Positions 44,918-54,972 of a stretch of 64,000 nucleotides of DNA are shown here, in pieces (the stretch's first letter is position 1; each line of letters opens with the position of its first letter). Both the position numbers and the translations under genes were made by a program. Origin of the DNA: Ochotona curzoniae (taxonomy: Eukaryota > Chordata > Mammalia > Lagomorpha > Ochotonidae); assembly GCF_017591425.1 (NCBI RefSeq), contig NW_024467101.1:13280918-13344917 (forward strand), given 5' to 3'. Below the pieces are notes generated by a model. That model was not told the DNA's origin and did not search any database. It saw only the letters and a list, made by a program, of their open reading frames with translations.

Positions 44918-45404
44918 GTTACACTGACCTATGTGTTTAGCTAAACCCTTCCTTGGTGGGGTGGGGGTGGGGACGACAGTGTGTTCCATAAACCCACTTC
45001 CCTGTGTTATAAATGAGAATTGTATCTCCCTAAGTATGGCGGACCTCACGGACACCGCGGCACAGGGCTTTCAGGCTTCTGATTTCATGCGTGTAATTCA
45101 GCTCACATACACCTCATAGGTTCGCACACGCTACCTTCCTCCGTGGTGGCCGCCTGCCCCTCCGAGGCGACAACGAGGGGCACCTCAAGGCACCGTCCGG
45201 CGTCCTGGAACCCACGGCCAAGAAAACCCCGCTGAAAACACGCCGCGCAGGAACGGCGGCTCTTCCCCAAGTCGCGCCGAGAGGAAGGAGGAGAAATGGA
45301 ATCGCTTACAAATTATGCACAACTTGCAGGAACCTGCCGACAACTCACCTTTCGCAGCTCAAAGGGGACACTTGACGCCGAACTGCAAGACCGCCTCCTG
45401 TACT

Positions 45405-45424
45405 GGCATTCTGGGAAGTGTAGT
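45405..45424. promoter_or_regulatory. ZNF143 (SBS) site 1
   Basis: GGCATTCTGGGAAGTGTAGT, reverse of the extended ZNF143 motif ACTACAATTCCCAGAATGC. Confidence 0.75.
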
Positions 45425-45450
45425 CCGCGCCGCTGGGGTGATGCAAAGAA

Positions 45451-45470
45451 AACTACAAGTCCCACCATCC
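45451..45470. promoter_or_regulatory. ZNF143 (SBS) site 2, opposite orientation
   Basis: AACTACAAGTCCCACCATCC matches the motif in the opposite orientation, 26 bp from site 1. Confidence 0.65.
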
Positions 45471-45638
45471 TCAGGGTCTCACCCTGAAGGGACTCGGTTC
45501 ACTCAGCAGCGACCCCTGTCGTCAACCTTTCAGAATAAGAGGTAAGTGAGCCTCTCTGTATTGGTGTCCTGAGTGCAAAATATGGCACTCAAGATGATGT
45601 TAGCAGAAGCTTTCATAATATTTAAGACAGAAGCCTTT

Positions 45639-45925
45639 GGGCCTGGTGCGGTAGAATAGTGGCTAAAGCCCTCGCCTTGAACAGGCCAGGATCCCATATG
45701 GGTACAGGTTCTAATCCAGGTGGCCCCACTTCCCATCCAGCTCCCTGCCTGTATCCTGGGAAGACAGTCGAGGACGGCCCAAAGCCTTGGGACCCTGCAC
45801 CCGTGTGAGAGGCTCTGAAGAGGCTCCAGGCTTCTGGCTTGGCATTTGCTCAGTTTCGATTGTTGCCGCCACTTGGGGAGTGAATCAGCGGACAGAAGAT
45901 CCTCCTCTCTGACTTTCCTAATGAT
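45639..45925 (+). repeat. C-SINE copy
   Basis: GGGCCTGGTGCGGTAGAATA head; tail eroded after CTCTGACTTTCC. Confidence 0.85.
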
Positions 45926-46004
45926 GATAATAATACAATATTAAATAAATTATTCAATACAGTGCTTGTCTCTCCCTCCATGGAGATTCTGATGTGAAGG
46001 TGGA

Positions 46005-47065
46005 TCCGTCGTCTGTCTACTGGTACATTCTACAAGTGGTCACTGTGACCAGGACCCAGGCCAGGCAGCCAGGAACTCCATCCAGGTCTCCTACATAGCT
46101 GACAGGGGCTCACGGCATTTTCTGCTTGTTCCCCAGGCACATAGCAGAGAGCAAGATCAGAAGTGGAACAGCTGGGACTCTAATTGACTGGTGCCACAGG
46201 AGGTAGCTTAACGTGCAGTGCTATAACCGTGCCTCCCCACCTGGATTTTATTACGAAAAATTTCAAAACTGTATTCTTTTTTTAAAATTTCCAAAGTGAA
46301 TGAACATCATTAATAGCAGCTGGCTGGGAATACAGACTCAATGTCCTTTTAGACTCTGAAGGATCTGATGATAGGAGGAAGTTCACCGGCTCTCAGTTTT
46401 TCTCGGAGTGCTGGAAAGTCATCTGTGGAGCATGGAGTCAGACAAGACAGCTGGCCAAACAGTCTCGTGCAATAGTTACTGACAGCATGTAATGAACCAC
46501 GCAATCAAGACATCCTCAAGGGACAGACTGTGCCTTTACAATACCCTTGTGAGATTAGGCTCTCTGTTTTTGAAGATTTATTTTTACTTATTTGAAAGAG
46601 TTACAGAAAGAGAGAAAACGAACTTGATTCAGAACTGGGTCAGAACTGGGCCAATCTGAAGCCAGGAGCCAAGAGCTTCTTCCAGGTGTCTCAATATGGG
46701 TGCAAGGCAAGCAAGGACTTGGGCCATCCTCTGCTGCTTTTCCAGGCACGTCGGCAGCGAGCTGGATAGGAAGTGGAGCTGCCAGAACTCAAACTCGTGC
46801 CAATATGGCATGCTAGCACTGCAGGTGGCAGCTTAACCCACATGCCACGGCACCAATCCCTAAGGTCAGCCTTTATGTTCGCAACTTCACGAAAATCATT
46901 AAATCCCCGATGGAATTAAAGTAAAACAATCTAAACAGGGGCCAGGGTCATGCTGTAGTAGGCTAAGAGCTCCACCTAATTCACCAGCATCTCACATAGA
47001 CACCAGTTGGAATCCCAGCTGTTCCACTTCCCATTCAGCTCCCTGCTACTGTTCCGGGAAAATAA
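46005..47065. repeat. Three older C-SINE fragments
   Basis: Antisense about 46005-46236, antisense about 46570-46860 (ends CACGGCACCAATCCC) and a sense 5' piece about 46937-47065 (GGGGCCAGGGTCATGCTGTA). Unremarkable sequence between them. Confidence 0.65.
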
Positions 47066-47499
47066 AAACTGAAACCCCCTAATGTAATAGAGGGACCCAG
47101 TCTCTTGTCTGTGTTCCTTAGCACGGGGTGCCTTCACCTGCTGTTTATTAGAAGGGACGCACTGACTTCCGGGGGTCGTGATCCAGCTAGCCCGAGACTC
47201 AAGGAGTCATTGGTTCTCCAAAGGTCAGACCCTTGATGGTCAGTGTTGTCCTGGGGGGATTTGCAGAATGTGACTTCCACCTTTGCATCACTCCTGAACC
47301 AACTAGAGCCCACCCGCTGATCATCAGTTCCCTGACCAATCACTGACCAAGCCTGGATGGACCCTGGGAGCCACTGCATTCCAGGAGCCCTTTCAGCCCT
47401 GAGTCCTCAAGGAGCGCAGGAATTAAGTGATAGCATCCAGCTCTGCACTCGGGACTGGTCCAGCTCCTGTGCTGAAAGGAAAAGGTCCACAGGAAACCG

Positions 47500-47720
47500 T
47501 TATTTGGATTAGACACACAATTCCCACATGATCCGACACTTCCAGTTTTTAGGCATAGCACGAAGGAATTGAAAAACAGAAATTCAAAGCGATGTCTGTA
47601 TAACCAAAAGCAAGCAGTATGATGCACAACACCCAAAGGCGGAAACCTCAAGTGCGTCCACGGAAGCGTGGAATGAATGAGCAAAATCCCACTCAGAGAA
47701 AAAGGACATGCGACCCGCAC
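47500..47720 (+). mobile_element. Old L1 3' fragment
   Basis: AATTCCCACATGATCCGACA, then AGGAATTGAAAAACAGAAAT and CAAGTGCGTCCACGG followed by GAATGAATGAGC. Resembles the ORF2 end of old L1s. Confidence 0.55.
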
Positions 47721-48096
47721 CACAGGGCGGTTGGCTCAGGGAAGCCAGCCAGCCAGGCCCCAGAGGACAGCGCTGCGATGTCACTGGGTCCGACAGAGGC
47801 AGAGTGGACATCTCCACAGAGCAGGGAAGGAGCCAGCTGCCCAGGCGGCGGTGTGACACGCGGGGCGTTTTCACCGTGGAATAAACAAAGCTCTGGTGAC
47901 GAACGGCGGCGCTGCTCACACGACACTGTCGCCGCATCCCTGCGCCCCTGAAGTAACACCTTGGAAACACACAAACTACACATGAATTCCACACGAGAGT
48001 AGGACATGCCAGAGACGGGAACACCCGTGGGAGGAGCCCGGCGACCCCCAACACCGCCCGGCTCAGCCACCTCCTTCATCCCCGCCGCCTCCCAAT

Positions 48097-48128
48097 ATTA
48101 GCATATTCTCCCTCCCACAGTGCTTTGC
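48097..48128 (+). promoter_or_regulatory. U4 gene 1 distal sequence element (octamer-like plus ZNF143/SPH-like)
   Basis: ATTAGCAT (48097-48104, one mismatch to ATTTGCAT) is followed 9 bp later by CCCACAGTGCTTTGC (48114-48128, 12 of 15 to the SPH motif). It lies about 225 bp upstream of the RNA start, the usual DSE position. Confidence 0.6.
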
Positions 48129-48266
48129 TGCATGCCCCACCAAAACGCGTTGATGAAATCACAGCCCGAATTTCCAGAAACCGCCCACATGTTCCCACAG
48201 ACGTCTTTAAATACACATCTTCTTTTCAAACAGACAATAATTGTAAGTGTTTCAGGGAACCTGAGC

Positions 48267-48286
48267 CTCGCCTTTCCGTAACGGGA
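48267..48286 (+). promoter_or_regulatory. U4 gene 1 proximal sequence element (diverged)
   Basis: CTCGCCTTTCCGTAACGGGA occupies the same position (41 bp gap to the RNA start) as the better PSE of gene 2. Only the CTCRCC half is convincing. Confidence 0.4.
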
Positions 48287-48327
48287 GCCGGGAGGCTTGG
48301 GGTCGCTGGCGGCTGCAGCGCTGACCC

Positions 48328-48471
48328 AGCTTTGCGCAGTGGCAGTATCGTAGCCAATGAGGTTTATCCGAGGCGCGATTATTGCTAATTGAAAACTTTT
48401 CCCAATACCCCGCCGTGACGACTTGAAATATAGTCGGCATTGGCAATTTTTGACAGTCTCCCCGGAGACTG
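48328..48471 (+). ncRNA. RNU4-1: U4 spliceosomal snRNA, gene 1 (RNU4-1 position)
   Basis: A full-length 144-nt U4. It pairs with U6 in the U4/U6.U5 tri-snRNP and keeps U6 inactive until Brr2 unwinds the duplex. Visible parts: 5' end AGCTTTGCGCAGTGGCAGTA (stem II), the 5' stem-loop with its K-turn (CCAATGAGG...CCGAGGCG) that binds 15.5K/PRPF31, stem I region (TTGCTAATTGAAAAC), central stem-loop, Sm site AATTTTTG and terminal stem-loop GTCTCCCCGGAGAC. Placement upstream of the second copy and away from PXN corresponds to human RNU4-1, assuming conserved order; the name is positional. The sequence is identical to the second copy. Confidence 0.93.
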
Positions 48472-48480
48472 AACATGCTT

Positions 48481-48499
48481 GTTGTGCATAAAAGAAAAG
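48481..48499 (+). terminator. U4 gene 1 3' box (degenerate)
   Basis: GTTGTGCATAAAAGAAAAG lies about 17 nt past the RNA end, in the place of the Integrator-dependent 3' box. It lacks a perfect AAARNNAGA core. Confidence 0.45.
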
Positions 48500-48806
48500 C
48501 TTATCGTAATGGATAGGGTTTTTTATGTGGCGCTTTGGAAATACATCCCGGCGTTTTATTATTTTACATTGGTATTTCGTTTTCTAGGTATTTGCAGACG
48601 ATCTGAAGGGTTTTTCAGGTTTCCCCGGTTTCGCGTTTCTTGGTTTTCATTTTTCGGCAGTCGAGTGTTATTCGTGATGCGTTTTTCCTGTTTTTAAGTC
48701 GTAGTGGTTCTTGGGAATGTTTCTTGCCGGCGTTGTACTAGCACACTACGTTTCCTCCCTTTGGGTTTTCATTCTGAAGTTCCTTTGGAAGGGCCCGGCG
48801 TCTGTG

Positions 48807-48814
48807 TGACGTCA
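48807..48814. promoter_or_regulatory. CRE palindrome upstream of U4 gene 2
   Basis: TGACGTCA, a perfect CREB/ATF site six bases before the octamer-like element. Confidence 0.6.
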
Positions 48815-48819
48815 GGGTG

Positions 48820-48849
48820 GTTTGCATAGATTGCCCAGCGTCCCTAGCG
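48820..48849 (+). promoter_or_regulatory. U4 gene 2 distal sequence element (octamer plus SPH-like)
   Basis: GTTTGCAT (48820-48827, octamer with only the edge base changed), then CCCAGCGTCCCTAGCG (48834-48849, SPH-like). About 225 bp upstream of the RNA start. Confidence 0.65.
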
Positions 48850-48987
48850 CATTCTCTTAGATTTTTGCAAAATCAGGATTATTCTGCGTGGTAGTGCAAA
48901 AGCAAAGCACGTCGTGGGCGTGCGGCCGCGGGCTGCGTGCGCGTGGTTGGCGAGGAAGGCGTCCTGTGCCCACGCGCGGCACAGCGG

Positions 48988-49007
48988 CTCACCCTCGCTG
49001 TGAAGGG
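48988..49007 (+). promoter_or_regulatory. U4 gene 2 proximal sequence element
   Basis: CTCACCCTCGCTGTGAAGGG fits the vertebrate PSE (CTCACC...TGAAAGG-like) and ends 41 bp before the RNA start. Confidence 0.8.
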
Positions 49008-49048
49008 CGGCGGCGTCCGTGGGGTGCGCGGGTGCGGGGTCCTCCTTC

Positions 49049-49192
49049 AGCTTTGCGCAGTGGCAGTATCGTAGCCAATGAGGTTTATCCGAGGCGCGAT
49101 TATTGCTAATTGAAAACTTTTCCCAATACCCCGCCGTGACGACTTGAAATATAGTCGGCATTGGCAATTTTTGACAGTCTCCCCGGAGACTG
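49049..49192 (+). ncRNA. RNU4-2: U4 spliceosomal snRNA, gene 2 (RNU4-2 position)
   Basis: A 144-nt U4, identical to gene 1. The segment corresponding to human n.62-79, where dominant neurodevelopmental (ReNU syndrome) variants cluster, is at 49110-49127 and appears unchanged from human as I recall it. The terminal loop reads CTCCCCGGAG where I recall CTCTACGGAG in human. Flanked by a canonical PSE, an octamer and a perfect 3' box core, so this is likely the more strongly expressed copy. Adjacent to PXN, it corresponds by position to human RNU4-2; the name is positional. Confidence 0.94.
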
Positions 49193-49200
49193 AGCTTGTC

Positions 49201-49216
49201 GTGTCATAAAGGTAGA
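49201..49216 (+). terminator. U4 gene 2 3' box
   Basis: GTGTCATAAAGGTAGA contains AAAGGTAGA, a perfect match to the AAARNNAGA core, 15 nt after the RNA end. Confidence 0.75.
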
Positions 49217-49579
49217 GTCTTCTGGTGCCTTTACGTTTATGCGGCAAAGTCCCTGGCGTCTCATGTCTTGCTGGGTTATATTGGATACGCAGTGTGGAGT
49301 CGCACCGTATCTGACATCTTAAAACGCTTATTTTCCCCCCTCGTTTTGATGTCGCTGAAGCGGTCGCGCCTGTTAATACCTCACCCTCCATTGTTTGGTG
49401 GTAGCCAAGTTCACTTCACAACTGAAAGCTTCAGGGCACACTGTTTTTTTGTGTTTTGTTTTTCTCCTGTCTTGCTGTTATCAATCACCACACTAAGAAT
49501 AATCCTGTAAAGTATTTTGTGTGAACCTAAATTCTTTCTTCTCGAGTAAATGCTGGGTCATATGACAAGAGTAGTTTTT

Positions 49580-49840
49580 TTTTTATTTTTTCAGATTTTA
49601 TTTTTTAATTGGGAAATCAGATTTACAGAGAATAGGAGAGATAGATCTGTCCACTGGTTCACTACCCAAATGGCAGCAACAGCCAGTACTGACTGGCCTA
49701 GGCCGAAGTCAGGATCTCTGAGCGCCATGTGAGTCTCCTACCATAGGTGGCCAGGGTCCAAGAGTTGGGCCATAATCTCCTGCTCTCCCAGGCACGTCAG
49801 AATTGAAAGCAGAGCAGTCAGCTAGTGTCCTGATATGGGA
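49580..49840 (-). repeat. C-SINE, older copy
   Basis: From TTTTTAATTGGGAAATCAGA; head end eroded near CAGTCAGCTAGTGTCC. Confidence 0.8.
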
Positions 49841-49861
49841 TTTTATAAAAGGATTTATTTA

Positions 49862-50190
49862 TTGGGTTCAGCGCCATAGCCTAGCAGCTAAAAGTCCTTG
49901 TCTTGAACTCACCGGTGTCCCATAGGGGCGCTGGTTCTAATCTCGACAGCTCTGCTTCCCATCCAGCTCCCTGTTTGTGGCCTGGGAAAGCAGTCAGGAC
50001 GGCCCAAAGCCTTGGGACCCTGCACCCACATGGAAGACCCGGAAGAGGATCTGGCTCCTGGCTTCGGATTGGCGCAGCACCAGCCGTTGCGCTCACTTGG
50101 GAAATGAATTGTTAGAAGATTTTCCTCTCTGCCTCTCCTCCTCCTGAATATATCTGACTTTGCAATAAAAATAAATCCTTTTTAAAAAGA
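49862..50190 (+). repeat. C-SINE, full length (left arm of inverted pair)
   Basis: GGGTTCAGCGCCATAGCCTA head to TGCAATAAAAATAAATCC tail. Confidence 0.93.
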
Positions 50191-50196
50191 CAATTA

Positions 50197-50490
50197 AAAA
50201 GATTTATTTATTTCCATTGTAAAGTCAGACATACAGAGGAGGAGAGACAGAGAGGAAGATCTTGCAGCCGCAATGGCCAAAGCTGTGGGCAGCTAGGAAC
50301 CTGGAGCCTCTTCCAGGTCTCCCATGTGGGTGCAGGGTCCCAAGGATTTGGGCTGTCCTTGACTGCTTTCCCACGCCACAAACAGGGAGCTGGATGGGAA
50401 GTGGGGCTGCTGAGGTTAGAACCGGATCCCATGTGGGATCCCGGTAGGTTCAAGGCAAGGACTTTAGCCACTAGGCCACCGCGCTGGGCC
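50197..50490 (-). repeat. C-SINE (right arm of inverted pair)
   Basis: AAGATTTATTTATTTCCATT to GGCCACCGCGCTGGGCCC. Lies tail-to-tail with the preceding copy, only a few bases apart. Confidence 0.93.
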
Positions 50491-50499
50491 CCTGACCAG

Positions 50500-51420
50500 C
50501 ATCTTCATTGGCTGTTCCAAGGGTATCCCTGAGGCTGTGCCAGTCACCTGCAAGTACTGCCACAGCTTAACCAGCTAAACAAGGCCAGGCCCTTTGCCAT
50601 CAGAATTTTGAAAGCAGATGTGCTAATTTTTAGGTTTTCTGCAGTTTTCTTGTGGCTCTCCTGGCCTACAGAGGGGACAGGGATGAGGGGGAACTAAGAG
50701 CCACCTGCCTCAGACCTTGGCCTTGCCTCCGCTCAATCGTAGCTTCTTTGCCCTCTGCTCGCTCGCTCTCTGTCTCTCTCACCCAGTAGAGAGCAGGCTG
50801 GCTTGGGTGAGGTAATCCCGGTCTCACAGGGAACAAAGATTTGGGTCCACCCCAAGATGACCTTCTCCACTCTTCCACCATGTAAGGAAGAATCTTGGAA
50901 CCATCAAGCCACCCCCCTGCACCAGCCCCCTCCCGTCCTCCCACCCTGGTGCCTCTGCCTGCCTGCCTCTTCCTCTCTCCCTCCCTGAGCTAGGGGTGGG
51001 GAGAAGGGCCCACCAGCCCGAACAATCTACTGTGTGTTCAAGTTACTGCAGGATGTTTGCGAGACTCACCAGCTTTTAGGTTAAAAATATCCCACGCCTC
51101 AGGGGCCCTCATTGTCTCAGAACAGAGCTGGCTCACAGCTTACAGCCCCCTCCACCACTGGGGAAGTGAACTGTGGCCAGCCGATTCCCCCCACGCTCCC
51201 TCCATAATACTCTGAAGCCAGATCTTGGGGATTCCAATCCTAGCTCCACTAAGCCCTAGCTGTGAGAGCCCAGACCACTCACTTCACCTCTCAGTGTCCC
51301 CGTCTGTAAAAAGAGGGTCATGATTTTCTTTATCTCAATGACCAGGGGTCTCTTGTCCTAGCCAGGCATAAAAATCATGTGGGGCAGAGGTGGTGGTGGC
51401 AGGCGGAGGGGGTTTTTAAA
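50500..51420. other. Intergenic stretch with one MIR, no gene seen
   Basis: Pyrimidine-rich sequence at 50890-50985. A sense MIR occupies about 51215-51345 (CTAGCTGTGAGAGCCCAGAC, CACTTCACCTCTCAGTG). No splice-bounded frame. Confidence 0.55.
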
Positions 51421-51429
51421 AATCTGCAA

Positions 51430-52190
51430 GGGGCCTGGCTTTGTAGCTCAGCATGTTAAGCTGCTGGCTATGACGCTGGCATCCTATGTCACAGTGCCAG
51501 TTTGAATTCTAGTTGCTCTGCTCCTGATCCAACTCCCTGTTAACATGCTAAAGCAATGGAAGATAGCAAAGTTATGTAGGCCCCCAATAAGTAAATAAGT
51601 GACCAACTTACCTACTGCCAGGCTGCATTCCAGATCAAAGTCAAACCCAAGTTTTTAGCATTGGATCTGGGCAAAAAGATCCAGGACGGTCCAAAGCCTT
51701 GGGACCCTGCACCCATGTGGGAGACCAGGAAAAAGCTTCTGGCTTTTGGCTTCAGATCAACTCAACTGCAGCCATTGTGGCCACAGATCTTCCAGCAGAT
51801 GGAAGATCTTTCCTGATATCTTCATTTCTCTGTAATTCTGCTTTTCTAAGAAAAAGAAACAAAGGGCCCAGTGTGATAACATAGTGGTTAAAATCCTTGC
51901 CTTGAACACGCTGGGATCCCATATGGTCACCAGTCCATATCCTGGCAGCCCCACTTCCCATCCAGCTCCCTGCTTGTGGCCTGGGAAAGCAGGAGAGGAT
52001 GGCCCAAAGCCTTGGGACTCTGCATCCATGTGGGAGACCCGGAAGAAGCTCCTGGTTCCTGGCTTTGGATCAGCTCAGTTCGAGCTGTTGGCAGCCGCTT
52101 GGGGAGTAAATCAACTGACAAGATCTTCCTCTCTGTCTCTCCTCATCTGACTTTGCAATAAAAATAAATAAATCTTTAAAAAATAATAAA
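51430..52190 (+). repeat. C-SINE copy split by an insertion, then a second copy
   Basis: First copy: head part about 51430-51560 and body about 51665-51860, separated by about 100 bp of other sequence. Second, near-consensus copy about 51866-52190. Confidence 0.8.
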
Positions 52191-52659
52191 ATATAATAGA
52201 TTGATGACTGGACCCTGAAATTCACAAACAGGACCAACATGAGGCACATGTCCAAACCAGCTGGGAATTCTGGCCTTGCCAAGGAGCTGAGCCACAACCC
52301 CCAGGTCCCCACCACAAACCAACATAAGGGTCAGGCTGACCCGAGCCTTAATCCAAATATCCTCTGTTTCCTAACCTGTAAAATAGGCTTAACACCTTAG
52401 TGGGATTTTGTTAATGAGAGTTTAACATGGAAGCAAGAATTGACTAGTACTCCCAACAGTACTAGTCACAACCTTCACTCTACCGGCCTTGACCTGTTCT
52501 CTCCCAGCCTTCCAGTCCCACCTAGATTCTTCACTGAGGATCCCAGCTGCAGGGGCATGGCTCCTCTCCTGTAGTTTTGCGCTGTTGGAATGTGCCTCCA
52601 TAGAGCAGCCCCTGGATAATTCTGTGTGTCTCACCCCCAGGCTTTTGTTCTTTCTAATA

Positions 52660-52850
52660 GTAGCTACTGAGCATCTGCCACCCTAGACAACGGTAAGCAA
52701 GTGGCAAACAACACAGATGTAGCCCCTGTTCTCACAGCTGTGGTATCATAATAGCAGAAGGAGACACTCACGATGGACAGGCAAACAAATGCAGAGCAAA
52801 CGGGCAGTAGGTGACAGCAATACAAAAAGCAGGGTGAGGGGTGTGAGGAG
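52660..52850 (+). repeat. Ancient repeat fragment (L2/MIR age)
   Basis: CTACTGAGCATCTGCCACCC, then GTAGCCCCTGTTCTCACAGC. Family uncertain. Confidence 0.4.
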
Positions 52851-53149
52851 CAGGCAGGGAACCCCAGGGGTACTCCCCAGGATTTGCTGAGATGCGAGCA
52901 TCCATTGCCAATATCTCTGCAGCACGTTCTAGGAGAGAATTCTAGAGCTACAGGGGACCTGAAGGCAACGCTCACTTGCTGTGGGTGCCTGAGAGACACG
53001 AAGAAGGAGAGGCCAGAGTGCACAAGCCGGGAAGGCCAGAAGACAAGGCTGGAGGGGCAGGCTCAGAGCTCCATGTGCAGAGCTGGAATTCATTCCAAGT
53101 GCCACAGGAAACCAGTGTAGTGGCGAAGGCAGGGGAACCAGGAGACAGA

Positions 53150-53515
53150 ATTTACATTTTTCCAACATTACTTTGCAACCCAGCTGTTGCGCACTGAGGT
53201 GTTTATCCAAGAGAAATGAAAACATATGTCTTCACAAAGACTTCTACGCCAGGGGTCACAGCAGCTTTCCCGATAGTGGCTCAAAGGAGAGAAATGACCT
53301 CAATGACTTGCAACAGGATAATGGAGAAACAAGCCACACCACAGAGGACTGCTTGACAAGAAGGAGCAAACTACTAGTCCACACAGCAGCAAGAATCTCC
53401 CAAACACTGTGCTGGGTCAAAGAAACCAGACGTCCCTCCCCTCACTCCCCACATCCCAGTCATTTCTGGAAGACAGAATTTATGAATGATTCTATTTGTA
53501 TAACTGCATTATAGA
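53150..53515 (+). mobile_element. Old L1 3' fragment
   Basis: TTTATCCAAGAGAAATGAAA, then ACATATGTCTTCACAAAGAC, and later ATGATTCTATTTGTATAAC, typical of old L1 3' ends. Confidence 0.75.
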
Positions 53516-53524
53516 AAATGCAGA

Positions 53525-54700
53525 GGGCCTGGTACGATGGTTCAATTGGCTAGTCTTCCCTCTGTAAGTGCCAGTATCCCATATGGGCACCAGTTCATGT
53601 CTTGGCTGCTCCACTTCCCATCTTGCTCCCTTCTTGCTTGCGGCCTTGGAAAGCAGCAGTGGAGAATAGCCCAAAGCCTTGGGACCCCCGTACCTGCATG
53701 GGAGACTGAAAGAAGCTCCTGGCTCCTGTTTTTTTATTTGGCTTTGCTCTGGCTGTTGTAGCTGTTTGGGGAGTGAACCAGTGGAGGAAGAATCTTTGTC
53801 TTTCCCTCTCTCCGTAAGTATGCCTTTCCAATAAAAAGAGTAAATCTTTAAAAAAAAAATGAATGAAAAATTGAATGAAAAAGAGAATAAGAGAGAAAGA
53901 AAGAGAATGCAGACTATAATGTGGCTTCACAAAGCCCCATGGAAAATGGAATCAAGAGATACATTTGGAGGCGGTCATCACCTCTCCTCACAGGGGAGTA
54001 ACAGCTTGAGTCCTGCACCCTCTCAATGTTCCTGACAAGCAGTAAATGATGGCTCAAGGACTAGACTCCCCCCATGTAGGAGACCCAGATGCCCAGATGG
54101 AGTTCCACTAGCTTCAGCCTGGCCCCTCCCTGGCTACGGCAGGGTTGTGAATCAGTTGATGGAAAATACTGTCTCCCATCACCCTGCCTTTCAAATAAAC
54201 CATTTTTTTTTTTTTAAGATACAAGGGCCTGACATAGTAGCCTAGCGGCTAAAGTCCTCGTCTTGCACGCGCCAGGATCCCATATGGGCGCTGGTTTTAA
54301 TCCTGATGACTCCACTTCCCATCCAGTTCCCTGTTTGCAGCCTGGAAAAGCAGTTGAGGATGGCCCAAAGCCTTGGGATCCTGCACTCGTGTGCAAGACC
54401 CAGAAGAGGCTTCTGGCTTTGGATTGGCTTAGCTCCAGCCATTGTAATCTTGCGGTTAGTGAGATGGCTCAACAGACTAATTCTACCTCTGCAAGTGGCA
54501 GGATTGCGTATGGATACTTGTTCCTGTATTAGCTGCTCCACTTCCCATACAACTCTCTGCTTACAGTCTGAGAAAGCAGTGGTGAATAGGCCAAAGCCTT
54601 GGGACCCTGCAACCATGTGGAAGACCTGGAAGAAGCTCCTGGCTCATGGCTTCAGATTGGCTCAGCTCTGGCCACTGTAGCTATTTGGGGGAATGAACCA
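53525..54700 (+). repeat. Four sense C-SINE copies or fragments
   Basis: About 53525-53860 (head GGCCTGGTACGATGGTTCAA), 53990-54205 (decayed), 54222-54440 (truncated) and 54441-54700 (variant head GTTAGTGAGATGGCTCAACA). Confidence 0.75.
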
Positions 54701-54729
54701 GCACTTTACTTAATTCTTACTAAAAGTCT

Positions 54730-54972
54730 CTGAGATGCAGAGACAGCTCCCACTGACTGTCTCATTGTACAGGTGTCTCCAACAGCCTGAGGCTGGGCCA
54801 CAGCAAAGTCAGGAGCCTAGAACTCAGCCTGTGTCTGCCACAAGTGTGGGTGACAGGGACCTTGAGCCATCACCTTCTGCTTCCCAGGAAGGCACAGCTA
54901 GAAGCAGAGCCAGGACTCCATCTCATGCCTTCTGACCTGGAATGTGGACATCTTAACTGCCATGCCAAATGC
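54730..54972 (-). repeat. C-SINE, old copy
   Basis: Body recognisable from CTTGAGCCATCACCTTCTGC to AACTGCCATGCCAAATGCC. Confidence 0.65.

Larger units (their letters stand above)
45120..45545 (-). promoter_or_regulatory. SIRT4: SIRT4 promoter and probable non-coding exon 1
   Basis: CpG-dense, repeat-free block upstream of SIRT4. On the minus strand a consensus donor AG|GTGAGT (exon end 45349) could close a non-coding first exon starting near 45400-45430, to be joined to the acceptor at 43543. Two ZNF143-type sites mark the start region. On the plus strand a second consensus donor GAG|GTAAGT begins at 45542, compatible with a divergent transcript. Confidence 0.65.

Noticed and set aside
44931..45119. 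62-codon frame containing MADLTDTAAQGFQASD
   Set aside because: Looked like a retrocopy start, but I recognise no parent and it ends at once in unrelated sequence.
48328..48471. First U4 copy as a pseudogene
   Set aside because: Its body is identical to the second copy and it has a distal element at the right distance, with no A-tail or target duplication; it is better called a gene with a weaker promoter.
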